Assembly: GCF_002288925.2 (NCBI RefSeq)
Contig: NW_022098001.1
Span: forward strand, 15,039,457 to 15,103,456
Direction of reading: 5' to 3'
Origin: Delphinapterus leucas
Lineage: Eukaryota > Chordata > Mammalia > Artiodactyla > Monodontidae
Length of the DNA: 64,000 bases
The notes under the pieces are model-generated. The model was not told the origin of the DNA and made no database searches. It worked only from the letters and a program-made list of their open reading frames with translations. Made by a program: the position numbers and the translations under genes. Position 1 is the stretch's first letter, and each line of letters begins with the position of its first letter. Positions 10,509-22,669 of this stretch are shown here, in pieces.

Positions 10509-11335
10509 TATCTAAAAAAAGTGTCTTTTTCTTTTAGCCAAACACTTTACAAGGATATGTCCTTCTCTAGCTTTAGCATTTTTGTTTCTTTTTCTGTATA
10601 CATTTTATGAGGAGGTATCCTTTTAAAACTTCAATTATGTAGTGCTTTTTATTTCTTCACCTAAGCATTTAATGTAATTAATCATCTACAACTTCTTGTC
10701 AAGTAAGTCAGCAACCATTTCATCCCCTGCAACATGGATACTCTTGGAAGTAGTTAAGTCTTAAGATATTGCTCCATGAATGATTCAATGGAACTTAATC
10801 CTTTTGTTGAGTATAGATGAGTATGTTTAACAAGAGCATAATGGAAATAATTTCTTCCAGTTTCCTCCAAAGGTCCATATCATGGCTCTCAGTCAAGTGA
10901 CCTTTCCCTCTTATCTAACCTCTGCTCAAGGAGAGAAGATGGGCCAGTGACAACTGGTGTAAAATTCTTGTTTGCAAGTTTCTTCAACTTCCTGGAATGA
11001 AATGCTGACTCATTGTTAGAAATGATCCTGTATTTTAGATCCAGGATTCCTGGGATCCAATAAACAGGCAGGGGTCAGCTGGATTTCAATAACTTCCTAT
11101 TATGCCTGCAGATAACTGACACCATCTGAGATTGCAGTAGAGATCTGAGATAGAAATAGTAACATATGAGTTATTTGGAAAATAATACTCCAGTTCAAAT
11201 TGTATTCTTCTGTTACTTTCTCAAAGTACATTATTCTTTCCTATCAGAGCATTTATAATTTTAATGATGTGTGTGAATGCTTATTCATTAATGTTCATCT
11301 CCCCAACTCATCAGGAAGCTCCAAGAGGGCAGGAA
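10509..11335. other. No feature recognised
   Basis: AT-rich DNA with no supported gene or named repeat. Confidence 0.5.
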
Positions 11336-11339
11336 ACTT

Positions 11340-12095
11340 ATCCTTCACTATTATTGTTATTATTTTTGAGGTATTACTTACCTATATAAAAATACACAAA
11401 TCTTAAGTACACAGGTTGATGAATTTTTGTGTGCATATACACCCACATATCTACCACCTAGGTCATGATATAGACCATTTTCATCACTACAGAAAGTTTG
11501 TTAATGTCACTTCAAGTCAGTATTCTGACATATAACTACAGGTTAATTTTGCCTGTTCTTGAACTTCATGTAAATGGAGATATACAGTATATATACTCTT
11601 TTATGCCTGGCTTTTTTAAAAACTCAATATAAATGTTTTTGAGATTCATCCATATTTTTCTATGTCTCCAGCTGTTTTTCCCCTATACTAGTATATAATA
11701 TTCTATTATGTGAATATATCACAATTTATGTACCATTTTCCTGTATATAAACATTTGAGTCATTTCTAGTTTTAGTCACAATGAATAAAGTATCTTATAG
11801 GAGTCTTTTGATGACAACACATTCATTTCTTTGGGGTATATACCTAGGGTAGAATTCCTGGGTCACAGGGTAGACATATGTTTAACTTTAGTATACACTG
11901 CTAAGCAGTTTTCCAAGATAGTTGAACCATTACAACTTCCCCTAGTAGTGACTGAGAGTTCTCATTGCTCCATATCCTTGTCAACACTTAGTGTTGTCAG
12001 TCTTTTGGTTTTAGCCATTCTGGCTGGTGTGTAATTGTACTTCACTGGGGTTTTAATTTGTATTTCCCTGATGAGTAATTATGAAATGAAAATCT
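11340..12095 (-). mobile_element. Old L1 (L1M-type) 3' part, minus strand
   Basis: Plus strand shows the reverse of an old L1 C-terminus and 3' UTR: gagattcatccatatttttc, ggggtatatacctagggtag, aattcctgggtcacagggta, ttttagccattctggctggt, ending ttttaatttgtatttccctg. Heavily mutated, with no useful open frame. Confidence 0.85.
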
Positions 12096-12368
12096 CCTTC
12101 AGGATGATATTTTCTTTCCCACATCTGTAAATAGACTATTTGTGGGTTGACCAGAGTTAGTTTGACTAAAATAGATGCAGGTATCATTATATTTCCTGCA
12201 TTCTGCTGGCCCAGTTTATTAAAGTTCTTTCTTCACTTAAAGTGAAATTTTAAAAGCATAGAATTTCTATTAGAAATTTTACCTTTACTTTTTGAGACAT
12301 GAAGAGAAATCATCTCAGTAGAAGGAATTTTCCTGAGACCATTATTTCTGAAAGGTTGGTTCCAAGAG
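12096..12368. other. No feature recognised
   Basis: Unassigned AT-rich stretch between the L1M and the MLT1-like piece. Confidence 0.45.
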
Positions 12369-12369
12369 A

Positions 12370-12549
12370 GCTTGTAAGATAGTATACTGGGTTGAATATA
12401 TTTACCCCCAAATTCATATCCACCTAGAACTTTAGAATGTGACTTTTTGGAAATAGGGTCTTTGAAGATGTAATTAGTAAAGATGAGGTCATACTGGATT
12501 AGGGTGGGCCCTAAATCCAATGTGGTTATGCTTATAAGAAGGCCATACA
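12370..12549 (+). mobile_element. MLT1-like LTR fragment (MaLR)
   Basis: Contains gggttgaatatatttacccc, gaatgtgactttttggaaat, agggtctttgaagatgtaat and ggtgggccctaaatccaat, the typical order of MLT1 LTRs, then stops at the SINE stub. Confidence 0.7.
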
Positions 12550-12581
12550 GGGCTTCCCTGGTGGCACAGTGGTTGAGAGTC
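12550..12581 (+). mobile_element. CHR SINE stub (5' end only)
   Basis: Only the first ~32 bp of a CHR SINE (GGGCTTCCCTGGTGGCACAG and on to GAGAGTCT). The rest, including the A-tail, is missing. The break falls in a perfect palindrome at 12576-12594. Confidence 0.85.
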
Positions 12582-12594
12582 TAGCCTAGACTCT
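12576..12594. repeat. Perfect 9-bp inverted repeat at SINE breakpoint
   Basis: AGAGTCTAG (12576-12584), one spacer base, then CTAGACTCT (12586-12594). It straddles the end of the SINE stub. Confidence 0.85.
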
Positions 12595-12599
12595 AGGCT

Positions 12600-13415
12600 T
12601 ACATAATTCTCGCAGTTAAGGATTCCTAATCAAAAAAGAAAGGAGTGCTTCTTTCTTACTAGCTCCAGAAAAAGCCGAGTGTAAAGCTCTAATTTATCCC
12701 GGGTAACAATAACTGTGGTGGGGTGTGGAGAACACTGGACGGGCCCAGGTCACATGTGGATAAACCACAAGGATGGAGAATGGGTGGGATATTTCTCTCA
12801 AGAGACCTCAGCAAACAAAACACATATCCATCTCCTGCCTAAAGCTGTCATTTGGAGTCGTCTTTGGAATGGATTGCCATGCTGGTAATTGCTCAGTTTT
12901 TTTATAGCTTCCCCTGTTGTCTCTAGAAGTTTCATTCTGTCATTCAGCAGTCAGAAGAAAGCAAACCATCGGCCACAGCTCTTTTCTGGAGCAAACTTCC
13001 CTGGGTTATATATGCAAAATCCAGTAGAATACAACTATAGGATCTCCAAAGGAATAAAGGACACTAATGGAAATTTAAAAGAATAAAAGCACTAAGAATG
13101 AACCTCACTGGGTCCTAGCACACAAAAGATTCATTTTAAGATTGGCAGAGCCAGGTAGCACTGCAAGGAATCTTCAAATTTCTGAACCTGAATGAAATCA
13201 AGTGGAGTAACCAGTTTGAAAAAGAAAGGCATCTATGCCTGCAGAACCAAATCAGGCCTGATTGAGATGCTTCATCTTCTCGTTGATGATTGAGAATTCT
13301 TTCTCTCTATCTCCAAAAGACAAGAATTAATCAAACTAACGTTTTAACTATTCAAAATAAATAGGATTTGGGATACAAGTACATTTATTTTATGTTAAAA
13401 AGGGGAAAATTGAGT
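12600..13415. other. No feature recognised
   Basis: About 800 bp without a recognised repeat or exon. Confidence 0.5.
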
Positions 13416-13419
13416 TAGA

Positions 13420-13545
13420 AATGATTAGCACCTAGCATTTATTATAAAATACTTATTATATGTCAGGTACTATGCTAAATGCTTTATATGAAAAAGTTAA
13501 TTCTCCCAACGTCCTTATAAGGCAGATATACCATCTCTGAGCTAC
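13420..13545 (-). repeat. MIR SINE, minus strand
   Basis: Reverse MIR words: gcatttattataaaatactt, gtcaggtactatgctaaatg, ctttatatg, ccttataaggcagatat. Confidence 0.7.
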
Positions 13546-14335
13546 TTCTAGAATTTTCCATTCAGCAGTTTACAAGGTAGTTTTCAATAATGCATTACAA
13601 TTTTAAAATCCCACCTCTATGGTCTTCAGTATAGAATGGGGGAGCAAAAGCCACACTGGTCCATGTGGATCACAGAGGATGAAGCCCAATAACACATGTA
13701 AGAAGAGGACTGGCCCAGGGCCCGATCCAGCACCTGAAGGGGGCTCAGTCCACCCTCGGGCACTCTTGTTCACTCCGGGCCCATCGTGTTGCCACTTCTA
13801 GCTCCACATCTGGTGGACTGGTCTCATTGAAGTCCTAAGAACAATGAGAGTGAACTGCCACAGCGAAGCAGAAACAGACCAAAAGAATGAAGACACTGTC
13901 TGAGGGCATGTCCCAGGAGTGCAGGCACTGTTCGCTCCGAGAGTGACAGGCAGCAGGCAGGCGGTGCTTCCGGGCTCCCTCCTGTGCCACTTGGCTGGCA
14001 TTTCTCTGAGTACATGCTGCACGTACTCTCAAACACAGGCTCTCTCTTTCTCAAATGCTTCTCGGAGATCCTTGAGCTTCTGGCTTATCACAAGAAGTAT
14101 TCCTGCTGTTCCAGAAATAATTTTTTTCATATCTGAACACCTGCTGATAGTTGAGACTTGGGCCTGTGAAGCAATCCTGGACCTTGTCATGAGTGAAAAA
14201 TTCTGCTGCAGCAGCCCTCTCCCTGACGCTTTGACTATTTAAAAAATGATTTTTTTTAACTTTACAAAAGGATATATGATCTTTTACCAAAATTAGAAGT
14301 CAACAAGTAAAAGGAAGAAAACAAGAAACATAATC
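13546..14335. other. Unassigned; weak coding-like minus-strand text
   Basis: Minus-strand frames at 14051-14290 and 13798-14054 read through in pieces (for example ISQKLKDLREAFEKERACV spans a frame near 14080) but need frame changes and match no family I know. It could be a decayed processed pseudogene. No splice sites or poly(A) tail were found to support that. Confidence 0.2.
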
Positions 14336-14339
14336 TTGT

Positions 14340-15940
14340 CTGTCTAGTTTATACTCTGGTTTATACACTAGTTTGTTTCCTTCTAAATCTTTTCATCTCT
14401 CCGGGATCATATAATGCAAACTATTTTGTGATTTGCTTTTTGCATTTAATAATATTCAAGTAAATGTTTTCCTATATCTGCAAATATACTACTATCGCCC
14501 ATAATTGTATAACAGAGTAGTACTCCACTGTGTGGGTACAACTATTTTTACATTTAAAAGTATGGTAGGTGTCTTTATGCTCTGATGTCATATTAAAGCA
14601 GACATTGAAATGATTAGCTGGCAAACGTAAAAAAGAAAAATTTTTAACGGTGGTTTTCCTAGTGGCATATCAAATAATTGGTTTGGTTACTTTTTCCCGA
14701 GACCACTACCTTTTTTTTTTTTACTGCATTAACTTAATTGGTCTGTAGCTCTGAGGTTCTGTGCATAGGTCTTAAATGCTCCTGAAAAGCTAAACAAAAA
14801 TATTAGATAAACATTGGATGTAGGTTTTCCTGCCAAGAGTCAGAGCTGTCTGCTTTGCTTTCCCTGGCATGCTGACTGGAATGCTTGCCTTGTTTACGTT
14901 CTGGGGACCATGCAAAGTCATTAGACGTGGGAGGGAGGGTGCAGGAGGTGAGAGGCACTTATAGCCTGCTGCTCCTCTGGGTGCTTTCTCCTTGAACAGA
15001 TTTCATCTTGTCACTGAAATGATTCTTTGTCATTTGTGGAGGCTTCCTGGCAGTAATATTTAGGAATAGTGCCTTTCTCGGTTTTCTGTCTTGTTTTATT
15101 AGCCAATGTGTAAGACAGTGCTCCCTTGCTTACCGTATTATTCTTAGGCTGTTGAGGAGAATGGAAGAGAAAACAGGAGTGTTTGCTAGAGCTTTTGAAT
15201 CAAGAAAGAGCATCTTCCCTTTAAGGAGACTCAGGAAGGCTGTGCTGCGTACGGCCACACCCCTGAAACTGATGTTTCACAACCTGTCACCCTGCAGCGC
15301 AGTGACACATCTACACAGGGGTTATATTTTGTACACTTACCTCCCTAGCCTTCCAAGTATGTGCTGTTAACCACTGCACCACCTTTCTGGGGAGCGCCTC
15401 TCCAGCAGCTCTTGCAGCTTCTCTGGAGGTCTTTCCCCTAATCTTGACCCTGAGACAGATCCCGTGGTGGTATCTCCCTTCTGCCTGGTACTGGCTGGCT
15501 GGGAGTAGCCTCTGACGCTGGGTTACCTCCATTTCAGATCTGCTAAAGAGCTTTGCATCACTAAGTTCTAAGACTTCTTGTGGTGAAACAGACGAGTTGG
15601 CAGTGGGAACACAGCGTATTGTCAGAGAGCAGACCAAGAAAAGGATAAATTCAGAGGCAGAGGTTGTGTGAGGAACTAAGCATGTTCTTAGAGCTGGGTT
15701 TCCCCGAGACCCCCCAAGGGCACACAGCCCATCATCTGGGACAGGAGTTAGCTTGTTATCTCTGGCCCCGGCCTCCCTCTGGCTGACAGGTCTCCTCCTC
15801 TCTCTGCATTTCTAACCTTGGTTCTGGCTTCTCTTATCCTGGAGGCTCTTGCTCTGGCCTCTAAAATTTCCCCTTGAGTTTAATGGTATTTCAGCACCAG
15901 GCCCCGACTCTTGTGTTTTGACTTGTCAAATTTGACCTCT
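14340..15940. other. Mostly unassigned; old LINE-like patch at 14340-14570
   Basis: The 14340-14570 part resembles old L1 3' sequence in reverse (ttttgcatttaataatattc, cagagtagtactccactgtg). The remaining ~1.4 kb shows no supported feature. Confidence 0.4.
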
Positions 15941-15941
15941 T

Positions 15942-16150
15942 GGGCTTCCCTGGTGGCGCAGTGGTTGAGAGTCCGCCTGCCGATGCAGGGGACACGGGTT
16001 CGTGCCCCGGTCTGGAAAGATCCCACGTGCCGCGGAGCGGCTGGGCCCGTGAGCCATGGCCGCTGAGCCTGCGCGTCTGGAGCCTGTAATCCACAACGGG
16101 AGAGGCCACAACAGTGAGAGGCCGGCGTACCGCAAAAAAAAAAAAAAAAA
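15942..16150 (+). mobile_element. CHR SINE
   Basis: Full-length short CHR from GGGCTTCCC at 15942 to an A-tail ending 16150. No clear duplication seen. Confidence 0.95.
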
Positions 16151-17070
16151 GTAAAGGCAGAACTGGGATTAAAATAGAAAACTATCTGGCTCCAGTACTT
16201 GTGTTCATCTCACTATGTCAGACACCCATTCATTGACTTACTCAGAGTCAGGTTTTGGGCCAGGTGATATGGCCAGGAAGTCACCAGGGCATGAAACAGC
16301 TGGGACTTGACCCCTGATCTCCCATACCAGCCCAATGTTCTTTCTCCCACACCACTGCAATCTTTGTGACCCAAAACTGGGCAAACCCTATGAGAAAGGC
16401 TCAGTGGGGTTGGGGGTTTGGTCTACCCTGGTTCAGAGGCACCCACCAAAATGGGAAACCCTTTCCAAGTCTGACTGAGTGCCCACTGGCCACCTCCCCT
16501 CCCCACTGCTGGAAAAGGACACCCACTTTGTACCTCATCCTTTGCTTCTGCTTCCTTCCTGGGCTGCCTGCAGGATGCCAGGGACTTAGTGTAGGCTTTA
16601 TTTATTCTTGTCTCCTTGAGGTTTTGCCTATGTGTACTTTCCAGTTTCCAAAGTGCTGAAAGATATATTGTTTGTTTTTTTTTCCCTTCCATGCAGTTTA
16701 TTGCAGAGCCACTCACAGAATAACTCATTTTAGAACGAGATTGCTACAAATGTAGCATGCACTTTAATTTAGGGCTGTCCTTGCTGCGCTGTTAGAGCCA
16801 TCAGTGTTGACCTCTGGGATTTGTCTCAACTAATGAGGGTGGCAGCAAATATGAATTTTGCCTGAATGTCTACATTTTTAGAAGGAGGTTTAGGATTGTT
16901 TAAATACAGGTTAAATCCATTTAATTGAGCAAGCATTTTAAGGTCCATTGAAGTGTAGCCATTAATAATGTAATCTCCCGGGTTGGAGGCTGAGGGGATA
17001 GCAGGGATGAATGAGGCAGTCTGTGTCCCCTGGGAGACTTTTGTTTAATTGAAAGGGAGGCTGATGGAGA
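16151..17070. other. No feature recognised
   Basis: Possible MIR debris near 16155-16250, otherwise unassigned. Confidence 0.45.
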
Positions 17071-17071
17071 G

Positions 17072-17535
17072 CAGGGGTCAGCAAACGTTTTCTGGAAAGA
17101 GTCAGATAGTAAATATTTTAGGCCCTGTAGGCCATAAGGTCTCTGAAACTATTCAATTCTGCCTCTGCAGCATAAGAACAGCCATAGCCAATAGTAAACA
17201 AGTGGGCATGGCTATGTTCCAATAAAACTTTATTTACAGGGCTTCCCTGGTGGCGCAGTGGTTGAGAGTCTGCCTGCCGATGCAGGGTACATGGGTTCGT
17301 GCCCCGGTCCGGGAAGATCCCACATGCCGCGGAGCGGCTGGGCCTGTGAGCCATGGCCACTGAGCCTGCGCGTCTGGAGCCTGTGCTCTGCAATGGGAGA
17401 GGCCACATCAGTGAGAGGCCCTCGTACAGCAAAAAAAAAAAAAAAAACAAAACAAACGAACAACAAAAAAACCTTATTTACAAAAACAAGTAGTGGGACA
17501 GATTTGGCCAACCAGCTATAATTTGCTGACTCCTG
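17072..17535 (+). mobile_element. hAT-Charlie-like MITE split by a SINE
   Basis: Ends CAGGGGTCAGCAAACG and TTTGCTGACTCCTG are inverted. Internal words agatagtaaatattttaggc, ttccaataaaactttattta and cagatttggccaacc identify a common non-autonomous hAT family. Flanking 8-mers atggagag (17064-17071) and gtttagag (17536-17543) are a decayed duplication close to the hAT preference NTCTAGAN. Subfamily not assigned. Confidence 0.8.
17239..17469 (+). mobile_element. CHR SINE inside the hAT element
   Basis: Starts GGGCTTCCCTGGTGGCGCAG. Flanked by aactttatttaca (17226-17238) and aaccttatttaca (17470-17482), one mismatch. The A-rich tail has diversified (aacaaaacaaacg). Confidence 0.95.
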
Positions 17536-17574
17536 GTTTAGAGCAAGGTCTCTGCCACAAGACTGCCCATTTTA

Positions 17575-17770
17575 CAGCCCACTGCCTTCAACTGTGGGAC
17601 TTTGGTCAATTCACTTAATCCCTCCAAGTCTTAGATTTCTTATCTATAAGTGGGAATGGGGATAAAAGCTGCCCCATGGAATAGTTCTAAAACTGAATGA
17701 GATAGGGCTTCCTTAGGGCAGTGGCTGGCTCCTGGTAAGAACTCAATAAATGTTAATTATTACTACTAGG
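17575..17770 (+). repeat. MIR SINE
   Basis: gactttggtcaattcactta, cttagatttcttatctataa, gtgggaatggggataaaag and gaactcaataaatgttaatt in MIR order. Confidence 0.8.
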
Positions 17771-19230
17771 CCAGGAGCCCATTCAGAAGCCTCTCTCTGG
17801 TGAGGACATCACTATAGCAGTGATGACAGGGATAGAAGTAAAGAAAGGGGACTCTAAACCATAAAGTGCTGTAAACAAATTCTCTTAGAAGTGAAAGTCT
17901 TACACAAGGACCTTGTGAAGAGGTGTGTGAAGATCAGAGAGCCTTCTGAGGCTTTTTCTGACACACCCTTCCCCCAGCAAATATGGCTATCTTTGCTCTG
18001 CTCGCATCACATCTTGTGCAAACATCTGTTAGGGGGTTGGCGGTTCCTCTGAGGTAACCAATAGTTAACGTCTGTCCCCACGCCACTGCGAGCCTCTCCT
18101 TCTGGGATTTCAGGACATGGAAGAGGGCTGGGCTCAACGTTAGGTGATTAGTAAGTATTGTTTTTGTATACTTTTCAGTGTTTAGGATTCCATATATGTA
18201 AAGAAACAGCTCTGCTGTAACAGCCCTGAGCTCTCCATAGCCAGTCAGTCCAGCTTTGAGGGAGGGAGTTTTGGAAGGACCCTCCCATCATGCTGCTAAT
18301 ATCCTCCTCCTTTTCACTGCAGTTCCTAAGCTGGGTCTTCCCCATTCTCTGAACGTCTGTTTTCTTTATTTCTAAAAGTCAAGAACTGATCCTGTAACAC
18401 TTACAGAATGTTCTTGAATAACCAATTGGCCCCTGATTGTTAAATGAATAATCTTTTTCTCATAGAAATGAAAAACAAGTTAAAATGCCAAAGTCAAACA
18501 ATCCAAGCATGGCAATTCTGTGGCGGATACAGGCCATGCCACTGTACGGAGACCCAGATAAACAGAGTGAGTGCAAGCCAGACAGCCAGCTCTCCATTAC
18601 ACACCCGGTAGGCATCCTCCAGCGCCTTCCTGGCACAGCCTGGAAGTGTGGTGCCAACTGGGGACACGGCTGACATCCACCTCAATTCTAACAGATGCAG
18701 ATCAATAGACCTGGCAGCTGGTTCATCTTTATTTGAATTGCTTTTGAAAGTCCAGGGTAGGGAAAGCCAACAGGCTCTGCAGCAAAATGCGCTATATTGG
18801 CCTTGGCCAAAGGCACTTCTGCTGTCTGCCTCTCCGCTATGGTGAGTCATTCTCAACAGGGGGAGGCGGGAGGGGGAAAGGGGCCTCTTTGCAAGGATGT
18901 GGAGCTGGCCCGCCACATCCCAGTTCTTTGTGCAAACTGGGCATTGTTACTCACTTCTGTCTGAGATATAGAACCAGGAATGTAGCAGAAGGGAAGAATG
19001 GGGGGCTGGGAGAGGAAGAACAACACAGACACGTATCGGTGCCTGGGCAAGCATAGTGCTAGAGGCTGACACACATCCTCACGTGAAATTCCCACAAAAA
19101 GTCTGAGTCCTCCATGCCAGAGCACTTCTTTACCCTGGATCCTAGGCATGAAGGCAATTATCCAGCCTGAATCAACCTCCACAAACCTCCAAGAGGTTCT
19201 GTCACTGCCCCACGCTCTCCCCAAGACCAG
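17771..19230. other. No feature recognised
   Basis: About 1.46 kb with no clear repeat. A 140-codon minus-strand open frame at 18494-18916 starts with GTG and resembles nothing known to me. Confidence 0.5.
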
Positions 19231-19234
19231 TCAG

Positions 19235-19560
19235 CACTTGCTATACTTGCTTTTCTCAAACTCAGCATTCTCTCTTTCACCACAGAACCTTTCCAAGTGC
19301 TATGCCTTCTATCTGGAACTCTCTTCCCTTCCTGACTCCCCTTCCTCCAGCGTTTTGTCTCAGTAACTCAATATTTATACCTCAGTTCTCCTTCATCAGG
19401 AAAGCTTCAACTCACCCTGCAGTGTAGGTCAAGTATCTTAGGTACAAGCTGCATTTCTCCCTTTCAAACCTCTTACCTCAGTTTGTAATCACCTTTATTA
19501 GCAATAAGTCAGTAGTTAATGCAGTGAGTGTTTTATCTCCATTGTTAGCACAGTTCCTGG
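19235..19560 (+). repeat. L2 LINE fragment
   Basis: L2 3' segment: ccttctatctggaactctct, tccttcatcaggaaagcttc, tttgtaatcacctttattag, followed by the gcacagttcctggctct end. Confidence 0.65.
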
Positions 19561-19564
19561 CTCT

Positions 19565-19725
19565 AGAGTTGAACTACTAGGACTTAAATCTTATCTCCAA
19601 CACCTACCAGCTGTATAACAAGGGCAAATCACTACATCTGCCTATGCCTCAGTTTCTGCATCTATAAAATGGGCATGAGAATGGTGTTGACATCATAGAG
19701 TCGTTGGGATGATTAAGCAAGTGAA
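19565..19725 (+). repeat. MIR SINE
   Basis: cctcagtttctgcatctata, aaatgggcatgagaatggtg and gttgggatgattaagcaagt match MIR. Confidence 0.8.
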
Positions 19726-20265
19726 CCCCTGAGGTGCTGATGCTGCCTCTTCTCCTTGGTGTTGACACCTGGCTGGACTTCTGCATTCACAGGTACAGTC
19801 AGGACCTCAGCCTGAACCACTCCTGACTTCTTGTTTTGACCAACTGTTTTTGCTGTCAGATTGGTTCATTTCTGCCTAGTCAGTCCATGATTTTTCCCTT
19901 CGACCCTGACCCTGTTTCTAGCCCCAAAGCTGACATGGACATCACTAGCCCTGGCTCTCGTCCAGGTTGTGACCACTGCTCTGGAGGTAGGAGAGACAGT
20001 GGTGACAGCAAGGTGGAATTGGATGGACCGAGCTCTGACCTGGAGACACCACCATCTACAGGCTGGGAGTCAGCGAGGGGCCGAGATGACAAGCAGAACC
20101 ATTTCAAGACTCCAAAAATCTGCCCTTTTGTCACATTTTCCCACACTCCCCTCCCTGACCTGGGCAGCATCCTGTCCTGTTCCCCTCCCTCTTGACCTGA
20201 AAACAGCACTGGGGAGAATATTGTTGGTGATGTTTTCCATTATAATCAGTCTTCTACTCTGTTAA
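19726..20265. other. No feature recognised
   Basis: GC-moderate stretch. A 119-codon plus-strand frame (19836-20195) is not supported. Confidence 0.45.
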
Positions 20266-20269
20266 GATT

Positions 20270-20590
20270 ACATTTTACATGTTTAGATTTTTTATTTTAT
20301 CTTAAATTAGTTTTTAATTATAAAAGTAATACAAATGTACACGGTTTAAAAGTTAAAACTGATCAGAAGCATAGAAAAGTTATGAAAAAGCTCACCTTCA
20401 CTTACCTATATTGCATATCCCATCCCCTTCTGAAGGGTAGCCACACTCTATGGTGTGTCCTTCTAGAAAAAGTTTGGCAAATATGCAATTTATATAAAAA
20501 TATGTATTATACATCCCTTTCTGCACTAATGATATATTATACATATTGCCCTGCACAAGGGCACTTCTTTTAATAAAGCTGTAACTTTCT
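20270..20590. repeat. AT-rich old LINE-like sequence
   Basis: aattataaaagtaatacaaa and later AT-rich text resemble 3' ends of old L1 families. Assignment weak. Confidence 0.35.
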
Positions 20591-20849
20591 TTTATTTTAA
20601 AAGATAAATAGAGATGGAAGGAGAAACAAAGACATTCAAAATGCCACTTGTCAAGCTGTGCTTCTTCAAACATTATTGATGTATGACTCATTCTTCTCAA
20701 GGCAATAACATTCTGTTCAGAAAATTCAGAAAAGGTCGTCACCTTAAAACCAAAGGAAAACTTTGGTCTTAAATAGATATTTAACAGTACTTGTTCAGAG
20801 CAGGCATTTATCACCAATAGTGACACAACTATTGATATCATTATTAGTA

Positions 20850-21055
20850 TATTCTAGAAGGGAAGACTGCCTAAGAGGAGCTGATTACTCCTTCCTTTCT
20901 GCCACTGTTATCCCTTAAATACACACTGTAGTCACATCTATATTTTAGGTTTATAACTGTGTGTTTGTACTTCTTTCCTTTTGAGTCTTATTTATCTTTC
21001 AAGCCCCATGGGCTCAACAGTGTCTGGTACATAACATGCAATCAGTCTTTGCACT
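20850..21055 (+). repeat. Probable L2 fragment
   Basis: ttgagtcttatttatctttc followed by caacagtgtctggtacataa resembles the L2 3' end. Confidence 0.4.
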
Positions 21056-21660
21056 GTCAATCCCTATGTAAAGACATAGCTTCAACCCTTAAATATAAAC
21101 AGGCAACCAAGGATCATCAGACTTGAGGAAAGCTAAGTCATGGGATCCAGGAAATAAGGAACCTAACACAAGAAGGAGATGAAGAGAATAACCGGGATGA
21201 TGGCAGAAGTAAGTTCCAAGACAATAGCTCTGCAGCAGGCCTAGAAAGAAACCAGAGGAGATGGAGCAAAAGAACAGAGGATGTCTCCAAGGAAAAAGTG
21301 TATTTAATAGGTTACCTGATGTATTTGACCATACGGAGGGAAACTTTACAGCTTCGTAAGTGAATCTGACTGTAAATTGGCGATAAGTACATAAAAAGAA
21401 CTAAAGGAATAAAAAATAACACAATCCTTTGCTCCAAGAAAAACAAGAAGTTCTACAGGAAAGCAAAATAAATAATGCTTGTATAGTCATAAAAATATAA
21501 ACACAAAATAGTAATTTAACTGAAACCTGGGATATAAACATACTTGGGATATAAATATACTTGGAAAATGAGATGGGAGAGAAGTATAATAAAGCTTATC
21601 TTTCAGAGTATGAAGTCAATAGATAATGTCTATAAAACTGAAGAAAAACCAGCAAGAAAC
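21056..21660. other. No feature recognised
   Basis: A-rich sequence with no supported gene. Could be old LINE. Confidence 0.4.
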
Positions 21661-22256
21661 TTCTGTTAAAGCATATTACTTAGACAGTATGGAGGTCCCT
21701 TAAGAAATTAAAAATAGAATTACCACACGATTCAGTAATTCCACTTCTAGGTACATATCCAAAAGAAGTGAAAGCAGGATCTCAAAGAAATATTTGTATA
21801 CCCATGTTCATTACAGCCTTATTGACAATGGCCAAGAGTGAATATCCATCAGTGAATAAATGGATAAAGAAAATGTGGTATATACACACAATGGATTACT
21901 ATGTAGCCTTAAAAAAGAAAGCAATTCTGCCATTTATGTTCAAATGGATGAACCCGGAGGACATTGTGTTAAGTGAAATAAACCAGTTACAAAAAGACAA
22001 ATGTTGTATGATTCCACTTATATATGATATCTAGTCAAACTCATAGGAACAGAAAGTAGAACTGTGATTATCAGGGGCTGGTTGCGGCAGGGGGGATGGA
22101 GAGTGTTGTTCAATGTGTATAGAGTTGCAAGATGAAAAAGTCCTAGAGATCTGTTGCACAGCACTGTAAATATAGTTCACACCACCGAAGTGTACACTTA
22201 AAAATGGTTAAGAGGTAAATTTTGTATGTTTTTTACCCAATTAAGAAAACTCATCG

Positions 22257-22591
22257 GGGGAGTTCACTGGTGGCACAGTGGTTAAGAATCCACCTGCCAA
22301 TGCAGGTGACATGGGTTCGAGCCCAGGTCCAGGAAGATCACACATGCTGCGAAGTAACTAAGCCCATGCGCCACAACTACTGAGCCTGCGCTCTAGAGCC
22401 CACGAGCCACAACTACTGAGCCCTCGTGCCAGAATTACTGAAGCCCTCGCACCTAGAGCCCTTGCTCTGCAACAAGAGAAGCCACCACAATGAGAAGCCC
22501 ACACACCACAATGAAGAGTAGCCCCCAGTCGCCGCAACTACAGAAAGCCTGCGTGCAGCAACAAAGACCTAATGCAGCCAAAAAAAAAAAA
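22257..22591 (+). mobile_element. Long CHR SINE (CHR-1-like)
   Basis: 335 bp tRNA-derived SINE with repeated gccacaactactgagcc units absent from the short type, and an A-tail. Flanks aaaactcatcg (22246-22256) and aaaactcattg (22592-22602), one mismatch. Inserted in the L1M 3' UTR. Confidence 0.93.
22271..22324 (+). promoter_or_regulatory. SINE RNA polymerase III A and B boxes
   Basis: tggcacagtgg at 22271-22281 fits the tRNA A box and gggttcgagccc at 22313-22324 fits the B box, 32 bp apart. The tRNA-derived head is still recognisable. Confidence 0.7.
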
Positions 22592-22669
22592 AAAACTCAT
22601 TGACTGTACAGTTAAAATATATGCATTTTATTGTATGTGAGCTATACCTTAATGAATTTGAGATGAGCA

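Larger units (their letters stand above)
21665..22665 (+). mobile_element. L1M 3' part, plus strand, split by SINE
   Basis: ORF2 C-terminal remnant 21768-22034 reads ...MWYIHTMDYYVALKKKAILP, followed by an L1 3' UTR (gtacacttaaaaatggttaa) that resumes after the SINE with tgcattttattgtatgtgag. Stops and losses make it dead. Confidence 0.9.

Noticed and set aside
18494..18916. 140-codon minus-strand frame
   Set aside because: Starts with GTG, biased composition, no recognisable domain. Not credible as a mammalian gene.
22257..22330. tRNA gene-like A and B boxes
   Set aside because: Part of a tRNA-derived SINE; no complete tRNA cloverleaf.
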